NCBI RefSeq assembly: GCF_023516555.1
Contig: NZ_JAMGBD010000001.1
Location: forward strand, 248,001 to 312,000
DNA length: 64,000 nt
Direction: 5' to 3'
DNA from: Sphingomonas alba
GTDB lineage: Bacteria; Pseudomonadota; Alphaproteobacteria; Sphingomonadales; Sphingomonadaceae
The notes beneath the pieces were generated by a model. That model searched no databases. It had not been told where the DNA came from and saw only the letters and a program-made list of their open reading frames with translations. The translations under genes were made by a program, and so were the position numbers. The first letter of the stretch is position 1; each line of letters opens with the position of its first letter. This document shows positions 37,126 to 46,982 of the stretch, piece by piece.

Positions 37126-39764
37126 TAGAATTGGGTTCCTACGTTGAATGAGAAGAGTTTCGTTTCATCACCTTCCTGCTTGAGGATGGCTTTGGCGATA
37201 TCGATACGCAGTGGACCAAACGGCGATACCCAGTTGACGCCGACGCCAATGGACAGGCGCGGCTTCCACGAGTCACCGAGGTAGTATTCCTTGAAGCCCG
37301 GTTGCGGGGCGCGATAGTCAATGATCTGAGCTTCCGGACCACCCGGTTCAGGAATGTCAGCTGGGCAAGTTAAGTCGGCATCACCATTGCGCCGGAAGAC
37401 CACGGGTAGCCCGGCCTTGTTCGGGTTGCAGACAACCCGGATGTCTTCAAGGTTCGGCTTGGTCAGGTTGAAGACTGAGCCAACATCGATAAACGCCGAA
37501 GGACGGAGGCCGAGGCTCTTGATATTGCTGCTGACCGGAATTTCGAGCTCAAGTCGGCCCATGTAATAAGCGCGACCGCCGATCGCGTCAGTGCCCCGAA
37601 CTTCATCGCCCAAGGTGCCGGTAAGATCGGCGTAAGCGACGCGTTGCACGCGCGGGCCAATTCCGCGGATGTCGAAGCCGCGCATCTGCGGCCCGAAGAA
37701 ACGGTCGCTCAGGCGGATAGCGTCGACGCCCGGTTCGGGATCGCTCTTGAGCGGGTGAATGTAACCGCCCTCGCCGTGCACGGACAGGATGAAGCTCTTC
37801 GGCAGCCTGAAGAACTTGGTCGCGTCCGCGCGGGTCCGGATGTATTTCGCGTCGCCGCCGAGGCCCGCGAAATCCTGGCTGAAAACGAACCGCTGGCCAC
37901 GCGTCGCGCGGATACCATTCCGATTATCGAAAATCAGCGAATAGCCCACGACGGAACTCAGGGTCGTTCCGAGCTGGTCGCAAAGATAGCGGCCCGCCAG
38001 AACCGTCGAGCATTCCTTAACACCATCGCCATCCTCGTCGAGGAAGTAGGTGCTCTCGTCGAGCGTGATCTTGTCGTTCACGAGCGAGTAGCGGGTGCCG
38101 AAGCTTATGAACTCGTTCACCGGGAAGCCAAGCCGCAGGCCGCCGCCCGTGCTCTGCTGCGAATAAGTGTTGTTGCGACTATCCGTCGAGGTTTGGCGAT
38201 AGCTGTTATACTCGCGACGGTAGATCTCGCCGCCGAGAAGCACGTTCTTGTCGAAAAGATAGGGTTCGGTGAAGCTGAGGTTCACCGAGCGTGAATATCG
38301 CGACCAATTGACCCCGGCGCCGACTTCCTGGCCCTTCCCCATGAAGTTACGCTGCTGGATCGAGGCTGCGACGATGAATTTCTCGAGGCTCGAGTAGCCT
38401 GCCGAAAGCTGCAGTTCACCCGTCGATTTTTCTTCCAGGTCAGTGCTCAGGATAACCCTGTCAGGCGCCGAGCCCTGAGTCTGCTTTACCTCAAGCTTTT
38501 CCTGGAAAAAACCGAGCGACTGGAGGCGGTCTTGCGAGCGCTTAACCTTCAGCGCGTTGAAGGCATCGCCTTCGTTGATGCGAAACTCGCGCCGGATGAC
38601 CTTGTCACGAGTGGTCGTGTTGCCCCTGATGTCGATGCGCTCGACGTAAACTCGCGGCGTCTCGTTCACCTTGAAGCGGATGCTCATGATGTGGTTTTCG
38701 GCATCACGATCGTAGGTCGGCGAAATGTCAGCGAAGGCGTAGCCTTGTGCCCCGGCGATCTCGTTGAGCGAGGTAACGACGTCCTCGACTGCCTTGGCGT
38801 TAAACCAGTCGCCCTGACGCAGCCTGATGAATTTTTGCAAGGTGTCCGAGGAAAGGTCCCGGAGGGAGCTTTCCGTATCGATCGTGCCGAACTTATAGCG
38901 CGGCCCCTCCTCGACGACGTAGGTAATGACGAAGTCCTTACGGTCCGGCGTGAGTTCGGCGAGCGCGGAAACAACACGAAAATCGGCGTAGCCCTCGGTC
39001 AGGTAGAAGGCACGCAGCTTCTGCTGGTCGGCGGCGAGGCGATCCGGGTCGTAGCTGTCGTTGGAGCGGAAAAAGCCGAGGATGCCGCCGGCTTCGCGCG
39101 TGTACATTTCCTTGCGGAGACGGCCGTCGCCATAATGGTCATTGCCGATAATGTTGATCGCGCGGACCTTGGAGACAGGACCCTCAACGATTTCGAAAAC
39201 CAGGTCGACGCGGTTCTGGTCGAGTTGGACGATCTTCGGCTCGACCGTCGCGGCGAAACGGCCGGAGCGTTTGTAGAGCTCGATGATGCGATCGACGTCG
39301 GAACGAACCTTGGAACGAGTGAAAATCTGACGCGGAGCAAGCCGGATTTCCGGCATGATCTTGTCTTCCTTGATGCGCTTGTTGCCCTCAAGGATGATGC
39401 GGTTGATGACCGGGTTTTCCTTGACGGTGATGACAAGGTTTCCGGTATCGGCGCCGGTGATGACTACGTCGGCGAACAACTCCGTCGCGTAAAGGTCTTT
39501 CAGCGCGGTATCGAGGACTTCGGCGGTGTAGTCCTGCCCGGGCGTCAGGTTCGAGTAGGAAATGACCGTCGCCGGCTCGAGACGCTCAGCGCCGCGGACC
39601 GATATCGAACGGATGGTGCCTGGCGTTGCCGGCGGAGCGACAGGGGCGGGTTGAGCGACAACCGGAGCCGGGGCAGCTTCCGTCGCCTCCTGTGCGAGGA
39701 GCGGGGCAGACCAGCCGCCGAGGATCGTACCGACCAGAAGCACAGCACCCGTGCGCCGGGTCAT
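37125..39764 (-). CDS. bamA: Outer-membrane protein assembly factor BamA
   Basis: Outer-membrane protein insertase (879 aa). The signal peptide MTRRTGAVLLVGTILGGWSA and an Ala/Pro-rich linker lead into five POTRA domains (about residues 60-420; TIRSISVRGAERL starts the first). The C-terminal 16-stranded Omp85 barrel carries the conserved RGF-type loop (QMRGFDIRGIGPR), and the last strand ends FSFNVGTQF with the terminal Phe. Start ATG 39764 is favoured because TAAGG precedes it and a signal peptide results; an upstream GTG is possible. It lies downstream of rseP and upstream of ompH. Confidence 0.95.
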   Translation of the reverse strand: MTRRTGAVLLVGTILGGWSAPLLAQEATEAAPAPVVAQPAPVAPPATPGTIRSISVRGAERLEPATVISYSNLTPGQDYTAEVLDTALKDLYATELFADVVITGADTGNLVITVKENPVINRIILEGNKRIKEDKIMPEIRLAPRQIFTRSKVRSDVDRIIELYKRSGRFAATVEPKIVQLDQNRVDLVFEIVEGPVSKVRAINIIGNDHYGDGRLRKEMYTREAGGILGFFRSNDSYDPDRLAADQQKLRAFYLTEGYADFRVVSALAELTPDRKDFVITYVVEEGPRYKFGTIDTESSLRDLSSDTLQKFIRLRQGDWFNAKAVEDVVTSLNEIAGAQGYAFADISPTYDRDAENHIMSIRFKVNETPRVYVERIDIRGNTTTRDKVIRREFRINEGDAFNALKVKRSQDRLQSLGFFQEKLEVKQTQGSAPDRVILSTDLEEKSTGELQLSAGYSSLEKFIVAASIQQRNFMGKGQEVGAGVNWSRYSRSVNLSFTEPYLFDKNVLLGGEIYRREYNSYRQTSTDSRNNTYSQQSTGGGLRLGFPVNEFISFGTRYSLVNDKITLDESTYFLDEDGDGVKECSTVLAGRYLCDQLGTTLSSVVGYSLIFDNRNGIRATRGQRFVFSQDFAGLGGDAKYIRTRADATKFFRLPKSFILSVHGEGGYIHPLKSDPEPGVDAIRLSDRFFGPQMRGFDIRGIGPRVQRVAYADLTGTLGDEVRGTDAIGGRAYYMGRLELEIPVSSNIKSLGLRPSAFIDVGSVFNLTKPNLEDIRVVCNPNKAGLPVVFRRNGDADLTCPADIPEPGGPEAQIIDYRAPQPGFKEYYLGDSWKPRLSIGVGVNWVSPFGPLRIDIAKAILKQEGDETKLFSFNVGTQF

Positions 39765-39867
39765 TGCCTTACTGCTTGAAACCACGCGTTCCCGCCCTTT
39801 TGCTGAATGCGCCCGCTCTAGATACGCGACGCGGAAAAAATGACCGCCAAGCCCTGCCCCAAGCCCG

Positions 39868-41001
39868 CTAACCAATCAAGCGCCCAACGCTCTCCCAAAG
39901 CCCAAATGATCCCAAATCGTTGAGCGTTGTGAAGATGAGCAGGGCCAGGAGGAATGCGAGCCCGCTGCGGAACGCCCATTCCTGCGCGCGCAGGCTGACC
40001 GGGCGGCGCTGAACCGCCTCGACCGTGTAGAGTGCAAGATGTCCGCCATCGAGCATGGGGACTGGCAGCAAATTGATGAACCCCAGATTTATCGAGAACA
40101 GGGCAATCAAATAGACGAAATCGGACCAGCCCAGGCTCGCGCGCTGGCCTGCAACCTGGGCCATTCGAAGCGGACCTCCGAGCTCTTTCGGTGACCGCTC
40201 TCCCGTTACGATCTGGCCGATGATTTCGACCATCATCTTGGTGACGTTGGCTGTCGCTCCGCAGGCTGCAGGGACAGCCTCGAACACCGATAGGCGCTTG
40301 TAGACCAACTGGGGCGGCCTCACCCCAAGCAACCCAACCACATATTTCTGGCCGAACTCGTCCAGCCTTTGCTCCGAGCCAAGGCGGACCGGCACGCGCC
40401 GAAGCTGGCTACCGCGCTCGTAGACCAGGTCGACACTGTAGTTCGGCCGAAGGGATGTGACCGCCTGAATATCCTGGAAATAGCGTGTGGCCGACCCGTT
40501 GATGCTTATGATTCGGTCGCCGGCCTTGAGTCCGGCGTGATCCGCGGCACTATTTGCGATGACTGGACCAATGACCGCAGGAGTCTCTGGCCTTCCATAG
40601 GCCACGTAGAAGGTTGCAAAGATCAGGATGGCCAGCAGAAAATTGGCGGCCGGACCGGCGAGCACGATAAGAAAGCGTTGCCATACGGGCCGGCAATGGA
40701 ACGCCCGCCTCCGTTGCTCGACACTGAGATCTTCCTTTTCTTCTCCCGGCATGCTGACCGGGTTAAGATCTCCGACAAATTTCACGTAGCCGCCCAGCGG
40801 CAACCAGCCCACTTTCCACCGTGTTCCGCGCTTGTCCGTCCACCCGGCAACTTCACGGCCAAACCCGATCGAAAAGCTCTCAGCGCCAACGCCAAAGACA
40901 CGCGCCACGACATAGTGGCCTAGCTCGTGGAAGAAGACGAGCGGCCCCAGCGCGGCAATGAACGCGATAAGGATGAACCAGACAGGCGGCTGGGAAAGCA
41001 T
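39868..41001 (-). CDS. rseP: RIP metalloprotease RseP
   Basis: Site-2 intramembrane protease (377 aa), cleaving anti-sigma factor-type single-pass proteins. Catalytic HExxH is in VFFHELGHYVVARVF near residue 23. A PDZ domain with ADHAGLKAGDRIISINGS (about residues 153-170) is followed by the conserved NLLPVPMLDGGHLALY near residue 314, which carries the third zinc ligand. About four membrane helices. The single PDZ-like domain gives a shorter protein than E. coli RseP (about 450 aa), usual for alphaproteobacteria. The ATG overlaps the dxr stop. Confidence 0.95.
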   Translation of the reverse strand: MLSQPPVWFILIAFIAALGPLVFFHELGHYVVARVFGVGAESFSIGFGREVAGWTDKRGTRWKVGWLPLGGYVKFVGDLNPVSMPGEEKEDLSVEQRRRAFHCRPVWQRFLIVLAGPAANFLLAILIFATFYVAYGRPETPAVIGPVIANSAADHAGLKAGDRIISINGSATRYFQDIQAVTSLRPNYSVDLVYERGSQLRRVPVRLGSEQRLDEFGQKYVVGLLGVRPPQLVYKRLSVFEAVPAACGATANVTKMMVEIIGQIVTGERSPKELGGPLRMAQVAGQRASLGWSDFVYLIALFSINLGFINLLPVPMLDGGHLALYTVEAVQRRPVSLRAQEWAFRSGLAFLLALLIFTTLNDLGSFGLWESVGRLIG

Positions 41002-42161
41002 CAGTTGGCAGGCAGGGGCATGATTTCGTGCGCCTTTTCGCGCACTTCGCGATCAATGTCGATGACATCGGCGATGGATTGTGGCGGCTGCGGGGTGATC
41101 GTTTCCAACGCCCGCTGAACCGTGCTGGCGATGTCGGTGAATCCGATGCGGCGATCGAGGAAGGCGGCGACCGCGATCTCATTGGCGGCGTTGAGGACGA
41201 TCGGCGCCGCGGTGCCATCCGCGAGTGCTTCTCGAGCCAATCGCAAGGCAGGAAACCGGGCCTCGTCCGGCTGCTCAAAATCAAGCGACCGAATGCGAGC
41301 AAGGTCGAGGCGCTCTGCCGGGGTCGGCATCCGCTCCGGCCAGGCCAAGGCATGGGCGATGGGGATGCGCATGTCCGGCGAGCCTAGCTGCGCGATGACG
41401 GAACCATCGACATATTCGACCAGTGAGTGGATCACCGATTGTGGGTGAACGAGGATGTCTATGCGCTCTGGCGCGAGGCCGAAGAGGTGATGAGCCTCGA
41501 TGAGCTCAAGGCCCTTGTTGATCATTGTCGCTGAATCGACCGATATTTTCGCCCCCATGGACCAATTGGGGTGCGCGACCGCCTGTTCCGGCGTGGCTTT
41601 AGCCATGTCTTCAGCGCTGGCGTTGCGGAACGGACCGCCGCTCGCTGTCAGGATCAATCTCGCGACGTCAACAGAGCGATTCCCGGCAAGGCACTGAAAT
41701 ATCGCATTGTGCTCGCTGTCGACGGGCAGGATCGTCGCCCCTGCCCGGCGCGCGGCTTCGGTCATCAGCGAGCCGGCGGTAACCAGCGCTTCCTTGTTCG
41801 CGAGCGCGACCGTTCGCCCGGCTTCGACACCGGCCATAACGGGCTCCAAGCCCGCGCAACCCACGATCGCCGCCATCACGAGCTCCGCTTCGTCGGAAGC
41901 GGCCTCGATCAGGGCCTCGCGGCCGGTAGCGGCGCGGCAGCGCGTGCCGGCAAGGGCACCCTGAAGTTCCGGCAAGCGGGTCTCGTCGGCAATAACCGCA
42001 AGGCGTGCGCCGGTGCGCCGCGCCGCTTCGGCCAGTGAGGCCACATTCGTAGCAGCAGTGAGCGCAACGACTTCAAAGCGGTCTGGCGACCGGGTGACGA
42101 GGTCCAGGGTCGAGCCGCCGACCGAGCCTGTGGCGCCGAGGATCGAAATCTTGCGTCTCAC
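41001..42161 (-). CDS. dxr: 1-deoxy-D-xylulose 5-phosphate reductoisomerase
   Basis: First committed MEP-pathway enzyme (386 aa). NADPH-binding ILGATGSVGGSTLDL lies near residue 7, ALANKEALVTAGSL near residue 120 and the substrate or metal motif VDSEHNAIFQCL near residue 145. A ASGGPFRNASAED loop and KISVDSATMINKGLELIEAHHLF follow. The length is normal. It overlaps cdsA upstream by ATGA and rseP downstream by one base. Together with ispDF it shows a complete-looking non-mevalonate pathway supply to UppS. Confidence 0.96.
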   Translation of the reverse strand: MRRKISILGATGSVGGSTLDLVTRSPDRFEVVALTAATNVASLAEAARRTGARLAVIADETRLPELQGALAGTRCRAATGREALIEAASDEAELVMAAIVGCAGLEPVMAGVEAGRTVALANKEALVTAGSLMTEAARRAGATILPVDSEHNAIFQCLAGNRSVDVARLILTASGGPFRNASAEDMAKATPEQAVAHPNWSMGAKISVDSATMINKGLELIEAHHLFGLAPERIDILVHPQSVIHSLVEYVDGSVIAQLGSPDMRIPIAHALAWPERMPTPAERLDLARIRSLDFEQPDEARFPALRLAREALADGTAAPIVLNAANEIAVAAFLDRRIGFTDIASTVQRALETITPQPPQSIADVIDIDREVREKAHEIMPLPAN

Positions 42162-42793
42162 CTCAGCATCCCCGCGAGGTGCGCAGCGGCGGTCAAGGTC
42201 GCGACGACAACGAGCCCGTCGAGACGATCGAGCGCGCCGCCATGGCCGGGAAGCCAGTTGCCACTGTCCTTGACCCCTGCCCGGCGCTTCAGCCAGCTTT
42301 CGAACAGATCGCCAGCCTGTGCGGCCACGGCGAGCAGCGGCGCCATCCAGAACAGGGCACCGGACAGGCTGAAAGCGTCTGCCCAGGCGTAGCCGGCCAA
42401 TGTAGCGCTGATCACACCTCCAGCGAGCCCGGCGATGGTCTTGTTAGGGCTTATCCGCGGCGCAAGTTTCGGTCCGCCGATCGCCCGCCCCGCAAAATAG
42501 GCGCCGATGTCGGTCGACCAGGTAACAATGAACACCCAGATCAGCAGCTCCAGCCCCTGTGGCGCGCGATCGCGGATCCACAGCAAGGACAATGCCGGTA
42601 CCAGCGCATAGACAAAGCCGGCGACCTTCCAGCCAAAGCCCCAGCCGGCGACGATGCGCCGCCATTCGTAGAAGATCATTACTGATGCCGCCGCGACAAA
42701 GATCGCGAAGAAGTAGTCGCCCTTGTAGGCGGCGAAGAGCGCCAGAGCGATGAGGACGAGCCCAGCGGCGCTGCGGACGGCAAGCTCTTTCAT
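42158..42793 (-). CDS. cdsA: Phosphatidate cytidylyltransferase
   Basis: Integral membrane enzyme (211 aa) that makes CDP-diacylglycerol, the precursor of the phospholipids made by pssA and psd elsewhere in this window. The signature is present at the C-terminus: SWLKRRAGVKDSGNWLPGHGGALDRLDGL (in two parts). Five to six membrane segments. It is shorter than E. coli CdsA (285 aa) because it has fewer N-terminal helices, a known trait of alphaproteobacteria. ATG overlaps uppS. Confidence 0.94.
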   Translation of the reverse strand: MKELAVRSAAGLVLIALALFAAYKGDYFFAIFVAAASVMIFYEWRRIVAGWGFGWKVAGFVYALVPALSLLWIRDRAPQGLELLIWVFIVTWSTDIGAYFAGRAIGGPKLAPRISPNKTIAGLAGGVISATLAGYAWADAFSLSGALFWMAPLLAVAAQAGDLFESWLKRRAGVKDSGNWLPGHGGALDRLDGLVVVATLTAAAHLAGMLR

Positions 42794-43542
42794 CGGCCGC
42801 CAAAGCGCCTCTGGCGGCCCGCGAACTGCGAAATCGCGTCGTTGAATGCCTTTGCGTCGAAATCAGGCCAGAGCGTGTCGACGAACAAAAGCTCGGCATA
42901 GGCCGCCTGCCAGAGGAGGAAGTTGGAGAGCCTCACCTCTCCAGAGGTGCGGATGAGCAGGTCAAGCTCCGGCAGGTCCGCAGTGTCAAGCGCCGCGCCG
43001 ATGGCCTGCTCGTCGATCGAGGCGATATCGCGGCTGCCTTCAACCGCTTCCTCGGCGAGTTTGCGGGCCGCATTGGCGATTTCGGCACGCGATCCGTAAT
43101 TCAGTGCCACCACGAGCGTCAGCCGCTTGTTGCCGGCTGTCTTTTCAACCGCACGGTGAAGGCGCTCCATCAGATGCGGTCCAAACGGCTTTGGATCACC
43201 GATCAGAAGCAGCCTGACCCCTTCGCGGTGAAGCGTCTCCAGTTCCTTTTCGACATAATAGGCCAGCAGGCCCTTAAGGTCGGTGACCTCCTCCTCCGAC
43301 CGCCGCCAGTTCTCTGAAGAGAATGCATAGAGAGTAAGCACCTCCACACCAGCATCTGCAGCAGCGCGCAATGTGGCGCGAACCGCTTCTGCTCCTGCGC
43401 GATGCCCGGCGGCACGCGGTAGCCCGCGCTTCGCAGCCCAGCGGCCGTTGCCGTCCATGATGATCGCGACGTGGCGCGGGATTGCGCCGCCGCCGGTGGC
43501 AGCAGGCTCAGCCCCCTCCCGTGCGGCGGGGCTGGATGTCAC
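42790..43542 (-). CDS. uppS: Undecaprenyl diphosphate synthase-type isoprenyl transferase
   Basis: Cis-prenyltransferase (250 aa) that builds the C55 carrier lipid for cell-wall synthesis. The substrate motif [13 protein letters not shown] near residue 24 with catalytic Asp, the [16 protein letters not shown] region near residue 71, and the C-terminal [24 protein letters not shown] (two parts) are standard. The first 20 residues are a variable extension. GTG start overlaps the frr stop as GTGA. Confidence 0.95.
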   Translation of the reverse strand: MTSSPAAREGAEPAATGGGAIPRHVAIIMDGNGRWAAKRGLPRAAGHRAGAEAVRATLRAAADAGVEVLTLYAFSSENWRRSEEEVTDLKGLLAYYVEKELETLHREGVRLLLIGDPKPFGPHLMERLHRAVEKTAGNKRLTLVVALNYGSRAEIANAARKLAEEAVEGSRDIASIDEQAIGAALDTADLPELDLLIRTSGEVRLSNFLLWQAAYAELLFVDTLWPDFDAKAFNDAISQFAGRQRRFGGR

Positions 43543-44096
43543 TTGCCGAGAATTTCCTGTTCCTTGGAATGAGCGGCGGCATCGATCTCCTTGATCGTGT
43601 CGTCGGTCAGCTTCTGAACCTCGGTTTCGAGGCGTTTGTGCTCGTCCTCGCTGATCTCGTGCTTTTTCTCATCGGTCTTGAGGTGGTCCATGCCGTCGCG
43701 GCGAACGTTGCGTACGGCGACGCGCGCTTTCTCGGCATATTGACCGACGAGCTTGGCGAGTTCCTTGCGGCGCTCCTCGGTCATGTCGGGGATGGGCAGC
43801 CGGATAAGTTGGCCGTCGGTAATCGGGTTTAGGCCGAGGTTGGCCGACCGGATGGCCTTCTCGACGGGTTGGATATTCGAGCGATCCCAAACCTGGACCG
43901 AAAGCATGCGCGGCTCCGGCACGGAGACGGTCGCAACCTGATTAAGCGGCATGTTGGCGCCGTAGACCTCTACCTGGATCGGATCGAGCAGCGCCGTCGA
44001 GGCGCGGCCAGTCCGCAGGCCGCCGAGGTCGTGCTTCAGGGCTTCGACCGCACCATGCATCCGGCGCTGGATGTCGGATTTGTCATAGGTCGGCAT
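43539..44096 (-). CDS. frr: Ribosome recycling factor
   Basis: Recycling factor (185 aa) that, with EF-G, splits post-termination ribosomes. The N-terminal helix includes [21 protein letters not shown], a beta domain with [24 protein letters not shown] (in parts) follows, and the C-terminal helix ends with EILGK. The length is normal. It follows pyrH by three bases, so pyrH-frr-uppS-cdsA-dxr are consecutive. Confidence 0.97.
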   Translation of the reverse strand: MPTYDKSDIQRRMHGAVEALKHDLGGLRTGRASTALLDPIQVEVYGANMPLNQVATVSVPEPRMLSVQVWDRSNIQPVEKAIRSANLGLNPITDGQLIRLPIPDMTEERRKELAKLVGQYAEKARVAVRNVRRDGMDHLKTDEKKHEISEDEHKRLETEVQKLTDDTIKEIDAAAHSKEQEILGK

Positions 44097-44099
44097 TCT

Positions 44100-44822
44100 T
44101 CACTCCTCGTTCTTGACGATGGTCGCCTTGCCCCGGCCCGCCAGCACATCCGTGAGATTGCCCGGCTGGCGGATATTGAAGACGACGATCGGGATGTTGT
44201 TGTCACGACAAAGGGCGACTGCCGCAGCGTCCATGATCTTCAGGTCGTCCGCGAGCACACGGTCGAAACCAATGTTTTCATAGCGCGTCGCACCGGAGAC
44301 CTTTTTGGGGTCGGCGGTGTAGACGCCGTCGACGCTCGTTCCCTTGAAGAGCGCATCGCACTTCATCTCGGCGGCCCGCAACGCGGCGCCGGTATCCGTG
44401 GTGAAATAGGGGCTACCGGTGCCTGCGGCGAAAATCACCACCCTGCCCTTCGCCAGATGGCGCTCGGCGCGGCGGCGGATAACCGGCTCGCAGACCTGAT
44501 CCATTTTGATCGCGGACTGGACGCGGGTCTCGACACCAAGCTGTTCCAGGGCATTCTGCATCGCGAGCGCGTTCATGACCGTCGCCAGCATGCCCATGTA
44601 ATCGGCCTGGGCCCGATCCATACCCTTGGCGGCGCCGGCCATGCCCCGGAAAATGTTGCCGCCACCGACGACAAGGCACACTTCGAAGCCCGCCGAGCGC
44701 GCTGCGGCGATTTCGGCGGCCAGTCCTGCCACGGTCTCGGTGTCTATGCCGAACTGGCCCTGGCCCATCAAAGCCTCACCGGAGAGCTTGAGCAGGATCC
44801 TTTTGAACTTGGGTCGGGTCAT
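44100..44822 (-). CDS. pyrH: Uridylate kinase
   Basis: Hexameric UMP kinase (240 aa) of pyrimidine metabolism. [14 protein letters not shown] lies near residue 5, [10 protein letters not shown] near residue 52, then the conserved [17 protein letters not shown] helix and the [19 protein letters not shown] region. The length is normal. Its upstream region is shared with the divergent TIR gene, so 151 bases (44823-44973) hold both promoters. In most bacteria tsf lies directly upstream; here the TIR gene intervenes. Confidence 0.97.
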   Translation of the reverse strand: MTRPKFKRILLKLSGEALMGQGQFGIDTETVAGLAAEIAAARSAGFEVCLVVGGGNIFRGMAGAAKGMDRAQADYMGMLATVMNALAMQNALEQLGVETRVQSAIKMDQVCEPVIRRRAERHLAKGRVVIFAAGTGSPYFTTDTGAALRAAEMKCDALFKGTSVDGVYTADPKKVSGATRYENIGFDRVLADDLKIMDAAAVALCRDNNIPIVVFNIRQPGNLTDVLAGRGKATIVKNEE

Positions 44823-44973
44823 CTCTCGGGCTTGTCCTCAAAGACAGCTTGGGGCTGCGTCTCGGGAAAGCGCTTCTATGGCCGCCCTCGCGGCTTGCCA
44901 ACCGCCTTAATGCAGCAGCCAACTTGCACATAGGCCGGTTTAGACGCACCTAGACGTGCAGACGGGGGCATGG

Positions 44974-46923
44974 ATGGCGCAAGTCTTCCTCAGCTACGAT
45001 CGCGAAGACGGCGGCAAGGCGCGAGTGATCGCCCAAGCCCTGGAACGCGCGGGCCATTTCGTCTGGTGGGACATGCACATCAAGGGCGGCGCCGAATACG
45101 GCCGCGAAATCGAGGCGGCACTCGAAAAATCGGACGCTGTGATTGTGCTGTGGTCGGAGCGCTCGATCGCTTCTGCCTGGGTCCGTGACGAGGCCGCCGC
45201 AGGACGGGATCGAGGCTGTTTGGTGCCGGTGCTGATTGAACCGGTCAGCCCGCCAATGGGATTTCGCCAATACCAAAACCTGGATTTCAGCAACTGGAAA
45301 GGGCGCGGCAAGCCACCACGCATGGCAGAGCTGCTGGACAGCATCGGGAACAGCACGCCCAAGGATACGCTGCCCAAAGAGCCTCAAAAGCCAGCAGCCC
45401 GCACAAGAACGTCCCGAGTGGAAGGCTTGTCGCCGCTTCTCAAATGGTCGCTGATGGGCGGCGCCGTCATCCTGGCGCTTCTCATCCTCGGCCCCGCCAT
45501 CGGCCTCCTCACTGGCGGCGGCAAGGACAAGCACGGCGTCTATACGGTTGCGGTCACCGCAGCCGATCCCTCTGCCGCACATCTTGCAAGAGACCTCGCC
45601 GTGAGCCTTGGTCAGTTGCAGTCGGCGACGACGGGATCATTGAGGCTCGTCAGCGGCGCCGAAGGGTCCTCTAAGGCGGACCTTTATCTCGAAGCCGGCA
45701 GCGAGGAAGGAAGCGATAAAGCCAGCGCTAGCCTTGTCATGATGAATGGCAAAGACCGTTCCATCCTCTGGTCCGAGCACTTCGATCAACCATCCGGAAA
45801 GCTTGCCGATCTGCAGCAGCAAATGTCGTTCACCGCAGCGCGAGTGCTCACCTGCGCGCTTGACGGTCTCGCCGCCCCGGAAGGCGGCCTCAAGCCGCAG
45901 ACATTCAAGCTTTATCTCACCGGCTGCGCCCAAGTTGCGGAGGTTGCCAGCGTCGATCCAACGTCAGTGATTGCGACCATGGAAAAGGTTGTCGCGGCGT
46001 CGCCGAGGTTCAAGCCTGCGTGGCAGACCTTGCTGCTGACCCAAGGGTCGATCACCGGAACGTCTTTTGATGAGGCGGAGAATAGACCGGGAATCGAGAA
46101 GCTATCCCAATTCATTCGTCAGGCGCGCAAAGTTGACCCGGACATGGCTGAAGCGACGCTGGCGGAGACCTGGCTGCTGCCCGCCTCTAACTACGGCAAA
46201 GCGATAGAGCTTGTAGAAAGGGCTTACCGGCAATCCCCGGACAATCCGGATGTTCTCAGTATGGCGGCGTATCAGTTACGTCGGGTGGGCCAAATGCGAG
46301 AGGCGGTCGACGACGCAAGATTCGCGGCCGAGCACGATCCGCTGTCTCCATTCGCTCTCAACAATTATATTTCCGCCTTGTTCTATGCTGGGCGCTTCGA
46401 CTCTGCCCGCGAAGAACTGGCCAAAGCCGAGCAGCTTTGGCCCGGGACCGATACGGTCAAGGAAGTCTCTTTCCGCTTCAACCTTCGTTACGGAGACCCA
46501 AACGAGGCCCTGAAATTCGTCCAGGCCGAGGGCATGGAGGCTGGGATGGCTCAATTCCTGCGGGCGCGAATCGACCGAAATCCAGCGGATCTGGCATTCC
46601 TCCGGAAAACGATAAACGCACGGATAAAAGACAGGGGCGCCGAAGGTCTAAGTTATTTCATTCAAACAGCTGGTGAGTTCGGCTGGGAGGATGATGTCTT
46701 CAAACTCTTGCTCGGTTGGCCAAAGGCTAGCGAGCTCGCGACAATTTCGGAAATCTACTTTCGGCCTCAGATGAAGAAATTCCGTAGCGACCCGCGTTTC
46801 ATGATCGTTGCCGAGCGTGCCGGTTTGATCACGTATTGGCAAAAGAGTGGGAAATGGCCGGACTTCTGCTCGGACCCGGATTTGCCATACGACTGCAAGA
46901 AAGAAGCCGCGAAGCTTCACTGA
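44974..46923 (+). CDS. Membrane-anchored TIR-domain protein with TPR-like C-terminus
   Basis: Three-part protein of 649 aa. TIR domain: residues 2-125, with VFLSYDRED at 4-12, VWWDMHIKGGA at 30-40, a helix with EYGREIEAALEKSDAV at 41-56, LWSERSIASAWVRDEA at 59-74 and the last strand RQYQNLDFSNW at 99-109. Membrane helix: about 157-179. The remaining 460 residues begin with a domain with TolB-like features and continue as TPR-like helices (about 330-520). This TIR-TM-TPR build occurs in sphingomonads with unknown role, so NADase activity is uncertain. It stands between tsf and pyrH but on the opposite strand. ATG 44974; a GTG at 44956 would add six residues. Confidence 0.82.
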   Translation: MAQVFLSYDREDGGKARVIAQALERAGHFVWWDMHIKGGAEYGREIEAALEKSDAVIVLWSERSIASAWVRDEAAAGRDRGCLVPVLIEPVSPPMGFRQYQNLDFSNWKGRGKPPRMAELLDSIGNSTPKDTLPKEPQKPAARTRTSRVEGLSPLLKWSLMGGAVILALLILGPAIGLLTGGGKDKHGVYTVAVTAADPSAAHLARDLAVSLGQLQSATTGSLRLVSGAEGSSKADLYLEAGSEEGSDKASASLVMMNGKDRSILWSEHFDQPSGKLADLQQQMSFTAARVLTCALDGLAAPEGGLKPQTFKLYLTGCAQVAEVASVDPTSVIATMEKVVAASPRFKPAWQTLLLTQGSITGTSFDEAENRPGIEKLSQFIRQARKVDPDMAEATLAETWLLPASNYGKAIELVERAYRQSPDNPDVLSMAAYQLRRVGQMREAVDDARFAAEHDPLSPFALNNYISALFYAGRFDSAREELAKAEQLWPGTDTVKEVSFRFNLRYGDPNEALKFVQAEGMEAGMAQFLRARIDRNPADLAFLRKTINARIKDRGAEGLSYFIQTAGEFGWEDDVFKLLLGWPKASELATISEIYFRPQMKKFRSDPRFMIVAERAGLITYWQKSGKWPDFCSDPDLPYDCKKEAAKLH

Positions 46924-46925
46924 TA

Positions 46926-46955
46926 CGAAAAGGGCGGAGCCTTCCGGCCCCGCCC
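46926..46955 (-). terminator. Intrinsic terminator of rpsB-tsf
   Basis: Read on the minus strand, after the tsf stop, a GC-rich hairpin (GGGCGG/CCGCCC plus GCC/GGC, one mismatch, TTCC loop) is followed by TTTTC. This is a classic Rho-independent terminator for tsf, and the hairpin can also end the convergent TIR transcript. Confidence 0.75.
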
Positions 46956-46982
46956 TCAACGCTTACTCGTCCGGATCGCCGT

